Positions 1-7,832 of a stretch of DNA of 64,000 bases are shown here, piece after piece. Every line of letters starts with the position of its first letter. Within the stretch, counting starts at the first letter, position 1. The stretch comes from Bacteroidetes bacterium UBA4416. Lineage in GTDB: Bacteria > Bacteroidota > Bacteroidia > B-17B0 > Aurantibacillaceae. Under the pieces are notes generated by a model. It was not told where the DNA came from and ran no database searches. It saw only the letters and a list, made by a program, of their open reading frames with translations. The translations under genes and the position numbers were made by a program. Location of the stretch: assembly GCA_002390745.1 (NCBI GenBank), contig DGQK01000063.1, positions 1-64,000 on the forward strand, read 5' to 3'.

Positions 1-162
1 GCCTCAGCCACCGGTTCTCATTTAATGAGCTTAACATGATACGATGCCTGAGACTCTCGAAAGCAGAGTGACAAATATTTAAGATCTTTGTAAGCAATGG
101 CTAAGATTTCTGTTAATTTTAAGTCATTGTAAATCAGGGCGTCCAATTTTTGAATGTAAATT

Positions 163-180
163 TTTACCCAAATGGGTAAA
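163..180. promoter_or_regulatory. Palindromic operator-like site upstream of the TetR gene
   Basis: This is a perfect 18-bp palindrome, TTTACCCAAATGGGTAAA, with 8-bp arms around a central AA. It lies just upstream of the -7 box (189-196) of the regulator promoter, so a bound repressor would block transcription. A near-identical site sits at 833-850 in front of the efflux genes. The pairing with a TetR gene suggests autoregulation, but binding is inferred. Confidence 0.7.
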
Positions 181-188
181 TAAAGACG

Positions 189-196
189 TACCTTTG
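189..196 (+). promoter_or_regulatory. Bacteroidota-type -7 box of the TetR gene
   Basis: TACCTTTG matches the Bacteroidota -7 consensus TAnnTTTG. Only five bases separate it from the ATG at 202, so the transcript would start at or next to the start codon and be leaderless or nearly so. A clear -33 TTTG is not visible at the usual distance; the operator palindrome occupies that region. Confidence 0.6.
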
Positions 197-201
197 CCCC
201 G

Positions 202-816
202 ATGTCCGTGAAATCAGATAACAGCACTGAGCAAAAAATTCTGGAAGCCGCCGAAAGCGTGTTTCACGAGAAAGGCTACGACGGCGCGCGGATGCAGGAG
301 ATCGCCGATAAGGCAAGCATCAACAAAGGCCTGCTGCATTACTATTTCAAAAGCAAGGATGCTTTGTTTGATGCCATCTTCGGCATGGCACTGAAGCGCA
401 TGATGAGCAACATCAACGCGATCCTGTCAACGGATATTCCCCTGGAAGAAAAGATCGACCTGATTGTGGACGGTTACATGAACATGCTTTCGCGAAACTC
501 TTCCCTGCCCCGTTTTGTCATCATGGAGCTGAATAAAGATCCCGACAGGTTCATCGCCAAACACCTGAACGGTTCTATCCAAAACGTTTTTTCCAGCTTT
601 ATTGATTCGGTGCAAAAGGAAATCGATGCAGGCCGGATCAGGCCTATTGACCCAAGGCACCTCTTCATGAACATGATCTCCATGATTATCTTTCCATATG
701 TGGGAAGGCCGATGATACAGGTGGTGGCAGGCCTCGACAACAAAGAGTTTCAGGGGCTGATGCAGGAGCGGCGGGAAGTGATCAAACTGTTTATTAAACA
801 GGCGCTGAAGGCATAA
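202..816 (+). CDS. TetR/AcrR family transcriptional regulator
   Basis: A one-component repressor of 204 aa, the usual TetR length. The N-terminal helix-turn-helix covers about residues 11-57, with the typical GxxxxxxxxIAxxAxxxKGLLHYYFKSKDAL pattern; the remainder is the helical ligand-binding and dimer domain. It stands immediately upstream of a complete ABC efflux operon on the same strand, so that operon is the likely target. Matching palindromes lie before this gene (163-180) and before the efflux genes (833-850). In E. coli the comparable YbhGFSR pump is controlled by the TetR-type CecR, which fits this layout. The ligand cannot be told from sequence. ATG 202 is chosen because it follows the -7 box directly and precedes the HTH. 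Confidence 0.93.
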   Translation: MSVKSDNSTEQKILEAAESVFHEKGYDGARMQEIADKASINKGLLHYYFKSKDALFDAIFGMALKRMMSNINAILSTDIPLEEKIDLIVDGYMNMLSRNSSLPRFVIMELNKDPDRFIAKHLNGSIQNVFSSFIDSVQKEIDAGRIRPIDPRHLFMNMISMIIFPYVGRPMIQVVAGLDNKEFQGLMQERREVIKLFIKQALKA

Positions 817-832
817 ATTTTTTTGCACTTAA

Positions 833-850
833 ATTACCCGTTTGGGTAAA
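833..850. promoter_or_regulatory. Palindromic operator-like site upstream of the efflux operon
   Basis: ATTACCCGTTTGGGTAAA has the same TTACCC/GGGTAA arms and spacing as the palindrome at 163-180. It lies between the TetR stop and the TolC-like ATG at 873, next to a TTTG (822-825) that could be a -33 element. It is the probable second operator of the TetR protein. Confidence 0.68.
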
Positions 851-872
851 AACATATTTAAAACATACATCC

Positions 873-2135
873 ATGAGAACACTCCCTTTAGTAGCTGGCA
901 TGCTTTTCCTACTGAGCGGGCTGCAAAGCCAGACGGATACGGCGCTCAGCCTGGAGCTTTGTTACCAGCTGGCCCGGCAGAATTATCCTTTGGTGAAACA
1001 AATGGCCCTGATCGATAAGACGCGGGACTACACGCTGGCCAATGCTTCCAAAGGCTATTTGCCCCAGCTCACGATTGCCGGGCAGGCTACTTACCAATCG
1101 GAGGTAACCAAGATCCCCATCTCATTTCCGGGAATGTCTATAGCCGAATTAAGTAAAGATCAGTACCGGATCTACGGCGAGATCAATCAGTCGCTCACGG
1201 ATCCATTCATCATCAGGCAACAGAAGGCCCTGCTCAAAGCGGGATCGGAGACTGATGCTGGAACACTGGAGGTGGAGCTGTACAAGCTCAGGGAACGGAT
1301 CAACCAGATGTATTTCGGCATTCTCCTGATCGATGCTCAATTCCAACAAAACGAACTGCTGAAAAAAGATATCCGCTCAGGCCTTCAGAAAGCCAATGCC
1401 GCCATTGCCAATGGTACTGCTCTCAAAAGCAACGCCGACCTGCTGAATGCCGAATTGCTGAAAGCTGAGCAGAGAAGCATCGAGCTGAAGGCAAACCGCA
1501 GGGGCTTCACCGATATGCTGTCCGTGTTTGTGAACAAGCCTCTTGCTGAAACTGTTTCCCTGAAAGAGCCGCCGCTGCAAGCACCTTCCTCCGGCATCAA
1601 CCGTCCGGAGCTTAAGGTATTTGAAGTACAAAAACAACGTGCTATGTTGCAGAACAAGCTGCTCCTCGCCAAAAATCTGCCGCGGCTCAGCCTGTTCTTT
1701 CAGGGCGGCTACGGACGGCCAACGCTCAACATGCTCAGCAACGATTTTGGAACGTACTATATTGGCGGCGCACGCTTCAGCTGGAATATCTCCGGGTTTT
1801 ATACGTATAGAAAAGAAAGAACATTGCAAAGCCTGGGCGCAGATGCAGTCGATCTGCAGAAAGAAACCTTCCTCTTCAATACCTCTGTGGTGTTGAAGCA
1901 GCAGAACAGCGAGATCAGCAAATTGTCGGAGCTCCTTCTTTCCGACAAACAGATCGTTGCCCTGCGGGAGAAGGTGAAGCATACCTCGGCAGAGCAGCTG
2001 TCTAACGGCACAATCACGGCGCTCGACTACCTGAACTATGTCAATGCGCAGGACCAGGCCGCGCAGCAGCTCCTGCTCCACTCCATTCAGCTGCTTATGG
2101 CACAGTACAACTACCAAACCACCTCAGGAAATTAA
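873..2135 (+). CDS. TolC-like outer membrane efflux protein
   Basis: A 420-aa outer-membrane channel protein of the OEP/TolC family. Residues 1-20 are a Sec signal peptide (hydrophobic run ending near LQSQT). The rest shows the two long helical repeats and short strand segments of the family, with Ala/Leu/Gln-rich heptads around residues 160-230 and 340-415. It should form the exit duct for the pump encoded directly downstream. The next gene starts 22 bp after its stop. The probable TetR operator at 833-850 is in its promoter region. The family assignment is clear; the exported substrate is unknown. Confidence 0.88.
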   Translation: MRTLPLVAGMLFLLSGLQSQTDTALSLELCYQLARQNYPLVKQMALIDKTRDYTLANASKGYLPQLTIAGQATYQSEVTKIPISFPGMSIAELSKDQYRIYGEINQSLTDPFIIRQQKALLKAGSETDAGTLEVELYKLRERINQMYFGILLIDAQFQQNELLKKDIRSGLQKANAAIANGTALKSNADLLNAELLKAEQRSIELKANRRGFTDMLSVFVNKPLAETVSLKEPPLQAPSSGINRPELKVFEVQKQRAMLQNKLLLAKNLPRLSLFFQGGYGRPTLNMLSNDFGTYYIGGARFSWNISGFYTYRKERTLQSLGADAVDLQKETFLFNTSVVLKQQNSEISKLSELLLSDKQIVALREKVKHTSAEQLSNGTITALDYLNYVNAQDQAAQQLLLHSIQLLMAQYNYQTTSGN

Positions 2136-2157
2136 CCACCGATAAATTTTTAAACTT

Positions 2158-3057
2158 ATGAAAACGAACTCCTTACTCCTGTGCTTTTCTTCGCTGCTGC
2201 TCTTAGGATCCTGCAAAAGCGACAAGGCTTCCTTCGATGCTTCCGGATCATTTGAGGCGGAGGAGATCCTGATTTCTTCGGAAGTCAACGGAACGATCAA
2301 AGAGCTAACGATTGAAGAAGGGCAAACGCTGAAGGCCGGGCAGTACATCGGTTACATCGACAGCGTGCAACTCTACCTGAAAAAAAAGCAGCTGGAAGCG
2401 CAGATCGACGCTGTGCTGAGCAAAAGGCCCGATGTGGCCGTTCAGCTCGCTGCCCTGAAGGAGCAGCTGAAAACGGCTGAAAAAGAGCAGAAGCGGATCA
2501 GTAACCTGGTAAAGGCCGACGCAGCTACGACCAAGCAGCTCGATGATATCAACGCCTCGATTGAACTGATCAAAAAACAAACGGAAGCGCAGCGTTCCTC
2601 CCTGGATATTTCATCGGAGGGAATTGGGAAAGAAACGGTGCCGCTCGGCATCCAGGTGGAACAGGTAAACGACCAGCTCCGCAAATGCAGGATCATTAAT
2701 CCCATCAACGGCACTGTGTTGAACAAATATGCCAATGCCAACGAAACAGCGGTACAGGGAAGGCCTTTGTATAAGATCGCTGATCTTTCCACGATCATTT
2801 TAAGGGCCTATATCACAGGCGATCAGCTCCCCCGGCTGAAGCTGAACCAGCAGGTGACTGTGCATACGGATGACGGACAAGGTGGCTTTAAGCAGGCCCA
2901 GGGCAGGGTTTCCTGGATCAGCGATAAGGCGGAGTTTACTCCCAAGACCATCCAAACAAAGGATGAGCGTGCCAATATGGTGTACGCCATTAAAGTGATG
3001 GTAAAAAATGACGGCTCTTATAAAATAGGCATGTACGGCGAATTAAAATTCAATTAG
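2158..3057 (+). CDS. HlyD/YbhG-like membrane fusion lipoprotein
   Basis: A 299-aa periplasmic adaptor linking inner-membrane permeases to the TolC-like channel. The N-terminus is a lipoprotein signal with lipobox LLGSC, lipidated Cys at residue 19. A biotinyl-lipoyl half-motif follows (SSEVNGTIKELTIEEGQTLKAG, about residues 41-62), then a coiled-coil hairpin (about 75-165), then the second lipoyl half and beta-barrel (INPINGTVLNKYANANETA, from about 180). The order resembles YbhG, which precedes YbhF/S/R in E. coli. The downstream ATPase starts two bases after its stop, indicating one transcript and probable translational coupling. Confidence 0.9.
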   Translation: MKTNSLLLCFSSLLLLGSCKSDKASFDASGSFEAEEILISSEVNGTIKELTIEEGQTLKAGQYIGYIDSVQLYLKKKQLEAQIDAVLSKRPDVAVQLAALKEQLKTAEKEQKRISNLVKADAATTKQLDDINASIELIKKQTEAQRSSLDISSEGIGKETVPLGIQVEQVNDQLRKCRIINPINGTVLNKYANANETAVQGRPLYKIADLSTIILRAYITGDQLPRLKLNQQVTVHTDDGQGGFKQAQGRVSWISDKAEFTPKTIQTKDERANMVYAIKVMVKNDGSYKIGMYGELKFN

Positions 3058-3058
3058 G

Positions 3059-3982
3059 ATGGATGACGTGGTGCTTCACAATCTGACAAAGACCTATCGC
3101 AAAGGGGCTGCGGCTGCGGTAAAGGATGTTTCGTTTTCGGTGAGAAAAGGAGAACTCTTCGGGCTGATCGGTCCGGATGGCGCCGGTAAAACAAGTATCT
3201 TCCGCATGCTGACGACGCTGCTCCTGCCTGATGGCGGAAGCGCGACGGTCAACGGGTTTGATGTGGTGAGCGATTATAAACGCATCCGCAAAGAGGTGGG
3301 TTACATGCCAGGCAAATTTTCACTCTACCAGGACCTGACGGTCGAAGAGAACCTCCGTTTCTTTGCGACCGTATTCGGAACAACGGTAGAGGCCAATTAC
3401 GACCTGATCAGGGATATTTATGTGCAGATCGAGCCTTTCAAAACCCGCAGGGCCGGGAAACTTTCGGGAGGGATGAAGCAGAAGCTGGCCTTATGCTGCG
3501 CCCTCATCCACCGCCCTACCGTTCTGTTCCTCGACGAGCCGACAACGGGTGTGGATACAGTTTCGCGCAAGGAATTCTGGGACATGCTGAAACGCCTGAA
3601 GGCGCAGGGGATTACGATCCTGGTGTCGACGCCCTACATGGATGAAGCCAGCCTTTGCGAACGGATTGCGCTGATCCAGGATGGCAGGATCCTGTCGATC
3701 GATACACCTGATGCGATCATCAACGAGTATCCCAAACCGCTTTATGCGATCAAAGCTTCTTTGATGAGCCGGCTTTTGAAAGACCTGAAAGCGATGCCTG
3801 AAACAGAAAGCTGCTATTCCTTCGGCGAATACCACCACCTCACCTTTCACAGGGAAGAAGAAGACAGTATCACCGGATTGAAAAAACACCTGGAGGAAAA
3901 AAACTATGAGGACATTGCGATCAAACCCATCACACCAGGCATCGAAGATTGTTTCATCCGCTTAATGCATGCGAAAACATGA
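3059..3982 (+). CDS. ABC transporter ATPase, first half of a split YbhF-like pair
   Basis: A 307-aa ABC ATPase powering the export complex. Walker A is GPDGAGKT (residues 38-45), the signature LSGGMKQ is intact, and Walker B is VLFLDEPTTGVD. The C-terminal ~90 residues form the extra domain common in drug-export ATPases. Its stop overlaps the next ATPase start as ATGA. In E. coli YbhF carries two ATPase halves in one chain; here they are separate genes, and this one corresponds to the first half. It probably forms a heterodimer with the product of 3979-4722. Confidence 0.92.
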   Translation: MDDVVLHNLTKTYRKGAAAAVKDVSFSVRKGELFGLIGPDGAGKTSIFRMLTTLLLPDGGSATVNGFDVVSDYKRIRKEVGYMPGKFSLYQDLTVEENLRFFATVFGTTVEANYDLIRDIYVQIEPFKTRRAGKLSGGMKQKLALCCALIHRPTVLFLDEPTTGVDTVSRKEFWDMLKRLKAQGITILVSTPYMDEASLCERIALIQDGRILSIDTPDAIINEYPKPLYAIKASLMSRLLKDLKAMPETESCYSFGEYHHLTFHREEEDSITGLKKHLEEKNYEDIAIKPITPGIEDCFIRLMHAKT

Positions 3983-4722
3983 AAGAGGTTGTTATTAAAA
4001 CAGATAAGCTTACCAAGCGTTTCGGTGATTTTATTGCCGCCAATGAGATCAGCTTTGAGGTGTATGCGGGAGAGATCTTCGGTTTCCTGGGAGCCAATGG
4101 CGCCGGAAAAACAACGGCGATGAAAATGCTCTGCGGCCTGTCGGCGCCTTCGTCGGGAGCCGCCACCATTGCCGGTTTCGACATCTATAAACAAACGGAG
4201 CAGATCAAAAAACGTATCGGTTACATGAGCCAGAAGTTTTCGCTTTATGAAGATCTGACCGTGCTCGAGAACATTAATTTTTTCGGAGGGATTTATGGTT
4301 TATCGAACAGGCAGCTCAGGCTGAAGCGCGAAGAATTGATTGAAACGCTGGGCATGCAGCAGGAAGCGAAACAGCTGGTAGGATCTTTGCCGCTGGGCTG
4401 GAAGCAGAAGCTCGCTTTCTCGGTGGCAGTGGTCCATGAGCCAAAGATCGTGTTCCTGGATGAGCCTACCGGTGGGGTTGATCCTGTGACGAGAAGGCAA
4501 TTCTGGGACCTGATCTACGATACTTCCGACAAAGGCATCACCATTTTTGTGACCACGCATTACATGGATGAAGCGGAATACTGCAACCGCATTTCCATGA
4601 TGGTAGATGGCGTAATCAAAGCACTGGATACGCCTGCCAGGCTAAAAGAACAATTCTCAGCAGCCTCGATGGACGAGGTATTTTTTGAGTTGGCCAGGGG
4701 TGCAAAACGTAAAGCCGATTGA
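3979..4722 (+). CDS. ABC transporter ATPase, second half of a split YbhF-like pair
   Basis: A 247-aa ABC ATPase with Walker A GANGAGKT (residues 38-45) and Walker B IVFLDEPTGGVDP. The signature is degenerate (LPLGWKQ instead of LSGGQ), a variation I recall from the second half of YbhF-type double ATPases. The start is taken at ATG 3979, which overlaps the previous stop as ATGA; a start further upstream would extend into the preceding coding region. The following permease begins two bases after the stop. Asymmetric nucleotide sites in the ATPase dimer are inferred from the altered signature. Confidence 0.92.
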   Translation: MKEVVIKTDKLTKRFGDFIAANEISFEVYAGEIFGFLGANGAGKTTAMKMLCGLSAPSSGAATIAGFDIYKQTEQIKKRIGYMSQKFSLYEDLTVLENINFFGGIYGLSNRQLRLKREELIETLGMQQEAKQLVGSLPLGWKQKLAFSVAVVHEPKIVFLDEPTGGVDPVTRRQFWDLIYDTSDKGITIFVTTHYMDEAEYCNRISMMVDGVIKALDTPARLKEQFSAASMDEVFFELARGAKRKAD

Positions 4723-4723
4723 T

Positions 4724-5830
4724 ATGAAACAGTTTCTTGCTTTTGTCCGTAAAGAGTTTTATCACGTCTTCCGCGATAAAAAGACCCTTTTGCTGTTGTT
4801 TGGCCTGCCTGTAGCGCAGATCGTGCTCTTCGGCTTTGCGCTTACGAATGAAATTAAAAACTCGGAAATCGTTGTCTGCGATTACGCCAACGACGTGGCT
4901 TCACACCGCATCACCGATCAGATCGAAGCCAGCGGCAATTTCAGCATCCACAAATGCCTGATGAGCCACCGCGATATAGAGGCGGCTTTTAAAGCAGGCA
5001 ACACCAAACTGGCGGTTATCTTTCCGCTTAATTTCAACCACGACCTGCTCCACCTCAATAAAGCCCAGGTGCAGATCATTGCCGATGCTTCTGATCCCAA
5101 TACCGCCACCACGCTCACCACTTTTGCCACTTCCATCATCATGGATTACCAGAATGAGCTGCTACAGGGCCACTCTTTGCCATTCCGGATCCATACCGAT
5201 CTGCGCATGATCTACAATCCCAGCCTAAAGGGCGCTACTAATTTTGTGCCGGGAGTGATCGCCCTGGTATTGTTGCTGGTTTGTGTGCTGATGACCTCCG
5301 TATCCATTGTCAGGGAAAAAGAACTGGGCACGATGGAAATCCTCCTGGTCTCCCCTTTCAGCCCCATACTGGTGGTTTTTGCCAAGGCCATTCCGTATTT
5401 CTTCCTGTCGCTCTTAAACCTCACGGTGATCCTGATCCTGAGTGTCACGCTGCTCGATCTTCCCATACATGGGAATATTCTGCTACTGTATGCCGTCAGC
5501 GCCCTGTTCATCCTTACAGCGCTTTCCCTGGGTTTGCTGATCTCCAATAGTACGGATTCGCAGCAAAGCGCCATGCTCATCTCGCTCATGGGCATGCTCC
5601 TGCCAACGCTGATGTTCAGTGGTTTTATGTTTCCCATCGAAAACATGCCCCTGCCGCTCAGGATCATTTCCAATATCGTTCCTTCGAAATATTACTATAC
5701 CATTGTAAAATCCATTATGATCAAGGGCCTCGGCTTTTCGGCGATCTGGAAGGAAACGCTTGTGTTGGCAGGTATGACAGCCGCTCTGCTGACGATCAGC
5801 ATTAAGAAATTTAAAATAAGACTGGCATGA
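4724..5830 (+). CDS. ABC-2 type permease, YbhS/YbhR-like
   Basis: A 368-aa inner-membrane permease. There is one transmembrane helix near residues 20-45, a large extracytoplasmic domain (about 46-165), then five helices from about 175 to the C-terminus. The conserved NFVPGVIALVL and REKELGTMEILLVSP segments are typical of ABC2_membrane_3 proteins. It pairs with the next permease and the two ATPases. ATG 4724 is preferred over an upstream in-frame start because it sits right after the ATPase stop and begins with the family-like MKQFLAFVRKEF. It ends in an ATGA overlap with the next gene. Confidence 0.92.
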   Translation: MKQFLAFVRKEFYHVFRDKKTLLLLFGLPVAQIVLFGFALTNEIKNSEIVVCDYANDVASHRITDQIEASGNFSIHKCLMSHRDIEAAFKAGNTKLAVIFPLNFNHDLLHLNKAQVQIIADASDPNTATTLTTFATSIIMDYQNELLQGHSLPFRIHTDLRMIYNPSLKGATNFVPGVIALVLLLVCVLMTSVSIVREKELGTMEILLVSPFSPILVVFAKAIPYFFLSLLNLTVILILSVTLLDLPIHGNILLLYAVSALFILTALSLGLLISNSTDSQQSAMLISLMGMLLPTLMFSGFMFPIENMPLPLRIISNIVPSKYYYTIVKSIMIKGLGFSAIWKETLVLAGMTAALLTISIKKFKIRLA

Positions 5831-6948
5831 GAACCCTTGTATTTTTATTGCAGAAAGAATTCAGGCAGATCTTCCGCAACAAAGGCATTCTGCGCCTTAT
5901 CATTGCAATGCCCATCATTCAGCTCATCGTGATGCCGCTTGCTGCAGATTACGAGGTGAAAAATGTCAATATCTCTGTGGTGGACCATGACCACTCCGCC
6001 TACTCCCGGAGGCTGACGGATAAGATCATGGCTTCAGGATATTTTAAGCTTAACGACTACAGCCATTCCTTTGACCAGTCCTTCGTGGAGTTCCAGAAAG
6101 ACCGCTCTGACCTGATCCTGGAGATCCCGAACCATTTTGAAAAAGACCTGGTGTCTCAAAATTCCGGCAGCCTCTTCCTGGCGGCGAATGCCATCAACGG
6201 AACGAAAGCCTCTGTTGGTAGCGCTTACCTGTCGCGCATCATTGCCAATTTCAACTCGGAGATCCGCCTGGAGTGGATCGCACCGGCACGTGCCGGCGAG
6301 CTGCCGGTTATAGAGGTCACTTCCCTCAACTGGTACAACCCTTTCCTGAATTACCCTTTCTTTATGGTCCCGGGCATCCTGGTGGTATTGGTAACAATGG
6401 TCGGGGCTTACATGTGTGCGTTGAATATTGTGAAAGAAAAAGAAGTGGGCACCATTGAGCAGATCAATGTCACGCCGGTGAAAAAATACCATTTCATTTT
6501 AGGAAAGCTCATCCCCTTTTGGGTGATCGGCCTGTTTGTATTTTCAGTAGGTCTTTTGGGCGTGGGTCGTTTGATCTATGGCATTGTTCCGGCAGGCTCC
6601 CTGTGGTTAATCTATGCGTTCCTGGCAGTTTACCTCATTGCCGTGCTGGGTATTGGGCTCCTGATTTCCACCTATTCCGCCACACAGCAGCAGGCCATGT
6701 CGCTGGCCTTTTTCTGCATGATGATCTTTATCCTGATCAGCGGCTTGTTTACCCCGGTGGACAGTATGCCGGCCTGGGCCAAAGTAGTTGCGAACTTCAA
6801 CCCGGTAACGCATTTCATTCAGGTGATGCGGATGGTGGTGCTCAAAGGCAGCGGCTTCGGCGATATTAAGCACCAGTTTATGATCGTGAGCGCCATGGCG
6901 GTATTCTTTAATGCCTGGGCTATTTTCAATTACAAGAAAACAACTTAA
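5827..6948 (+). CDS. ABC-2 type permease, second subunit
   Basis: A 373-aa inner-membrane permease with the same architecture as its neighbour: one N-terminal helix, a large extracytoplasmic domain, and five C-terminal helices. Family segments are FMVPGILVVLV and KEKEVGTIEQINVTP. The two permeases are paralogues and probably form the heterodimeric channel. ATGA overlap with the upstream permease implies coupled translation. It is the last clear member of the pump operon. Confidence 0.92.
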   Translation: MRTLVFLLQKEFRQIFRNKGILRLIIAMPIIQLIVMPLAADYEVKNVNISVVDHDHSAYSRRLTDKIMASGYFKLNDYSHSFDQSFVEFQKDRSDLILEIPNHFEKDLVSQNSGSLFLAANAINGTKASVGSAYLSRIIANFNSEIRLEWIAPARAGELPVIEVTSLNWYNPFLNYPFFMVPGILVVLVTMVGAYMCALNIVKEKEVGTIEQINVTPVKKYHFILGKLIPFWVIGLFVFSVGLLGVGRLIYGIVPAGSLWLIYAFLAVYLIAVLGIGLLISTYSATQQQAMSLAFFCMMIFILISGLFTPVDSMPAWAKVVANFNPVTHFIQVMRMVVLKGSGFGDIKHQFMIVSAMAVFFNAWAIFNYKKTT

Positions 6949-6982
6949 TTTTGATTCCCGGATCGTAAGACTGACCGTAAAC

Positions 6983-7420
6983 ATGTTTCGACTGCTGTTA
7001 TACCCATTGTTTTGTTTAAACATGATTGGCAACGGCTACCTGTCAAATACCGATAAGAATAGCATTGTCGGTTTTTGGAATACCGATGATGATGAAGCCC
7101 TCGTTCAGGTGTATGAAAACGAAGGGCTTTATTTTGGTAAAGTGATCATGCTTGCGCGCCCCTCAGATAGCAAAGGGAATCCAAAAAAAGACAGGCATAA
7201 TACGGAGCCGGGCCTGAGAGACAGGACGCTGGTAGGAATCCATACCTTATACGATCTCAAGTTCGATCAGTCTGACCAAAGCTGGAAAGGAAAAGTGTAC
7301 ATTCCAAGCATGGGAATCAGCGCCAATGTGATCATTACATTGAAAGATAAAAACACGATGCACGTTCGGGGATACATGGGTAAACTCACCAAAACGCAGG
7401 TGTGGAAACGCGTTAGGTAA
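6983..7420 (+). CDS. DUF2147 family secreted protein
   Basis: A protein of about 145 aa with an N-terminal hydrophobic export signal (MFRLLLYPLFCLNMIGNG). The mature part follows the DUF2147 pattern: IVGFWNTDDDEALVQVYENEGLYFGKV near the start, then a beta-rich region ending in YMGKLTKTQVWKRV. The biochemical role of the family is not established to my knowledge; members are usually periplasmic. ATG 6983 is preferred because it gives the signal peptide; earlier in-frame starts overlap the upstream gene. It could be the last gene of the pump transcript (34-bp gap) or separately expressed. Confidence 0.82.
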   Translation: MFRLLLYPLFCLNMIGNGYLSNTDKNSIVGFWNTDDDEALVQVYENEGLYFGKVIMLARPSDSKGNPKKDRHNTEPGLRDRTLVGIHTLYDLKFDQSDQSWKGKVYIPSMGISANVIITLKDKNTMHVRGYMGKLTKTQVWKRVR

Positions 7421-7540
7421 TTCAACACCAAAATCAAAGTCTTCCAGAGCACGATACAGAGGTATTGCCGAAGTTTGCTGAGTCCACAGGTTTTGAACCT
7501 GATCCATGATTCCGATTACATCAACAGGCATAAAAGACAA

Positions 7541-7568
7541 AACCCTCAGCATTTGCTGAGGGTTTTTT
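7541..7568. terminator. Hairpin terminator, probably bidirectional
   Basis: CCCTCAGCA pairs with TGCTGAGGG around a two-base loop and is followed by six T on the plus strand. On the minus strand it lies just after the tRNA-Glu 3' end and is followed by a broken T run. It can end transcription from both sides. Confidence 0.85.
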
Positions 7569-7579
7569 GCTACTTTCAG

Positions 7580-7651
7580 TAGCCCGTACGGGAATCGAAC
7601 CCGTGTTTCATCCGTGAAAGGGACGTGTCCTAACCCCTAGACGAACGGGCC
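7580..7651 (-). tRNA. tRNA-Glu (anticodon TTC)
   Basis: Read on the minus strand, a 72-nt cloverleaf is visible. The acceptor GGCCCGT pairs with ACGGGCT (first pair G-U). The anticodon stem CGTCC/GGATG encloses loop CTTTCAC with anticodon TTC. The T arm ACGGG-TTCGATT-CCCGT is canonical. The discriminator is A and CCA is not encoded. A good promoter lies at 7703-7732 and a terminator directly downstream, so it is a stand-alone unit. Confidence 0.95.
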
Positions 7652-7702
7652 ATTTTATTAATGAACTTCTCTTTTCAGGTCCGTTGCTTAATTAATGGAG
7701 TG

Positions 7703-7732
7703 CAAATTTACAACTATTTTCTTATCCGCAAA
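7703..7732 (-). promoter_or_regulatory. Promoter of tRNA-Glu
   Basis: On the minus strand TTTG (7732-7729), 18 bases, then TAAATTTG (7710-7703) match the Bacteroidota -33/-7 consensus. The expected start is about 45 nt before the tRNA 5' end. Confidence 0.65.
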
Positions 7733-7832
7733 AAAATATTTCATTTTTTTTATTTTTTTCCGCTCACCTTGCTTTGTTGAAAATTGCTGCTTGCCATCCG
7801 GAAAACAGGAAGATATATTTATTAAGAGCCGT

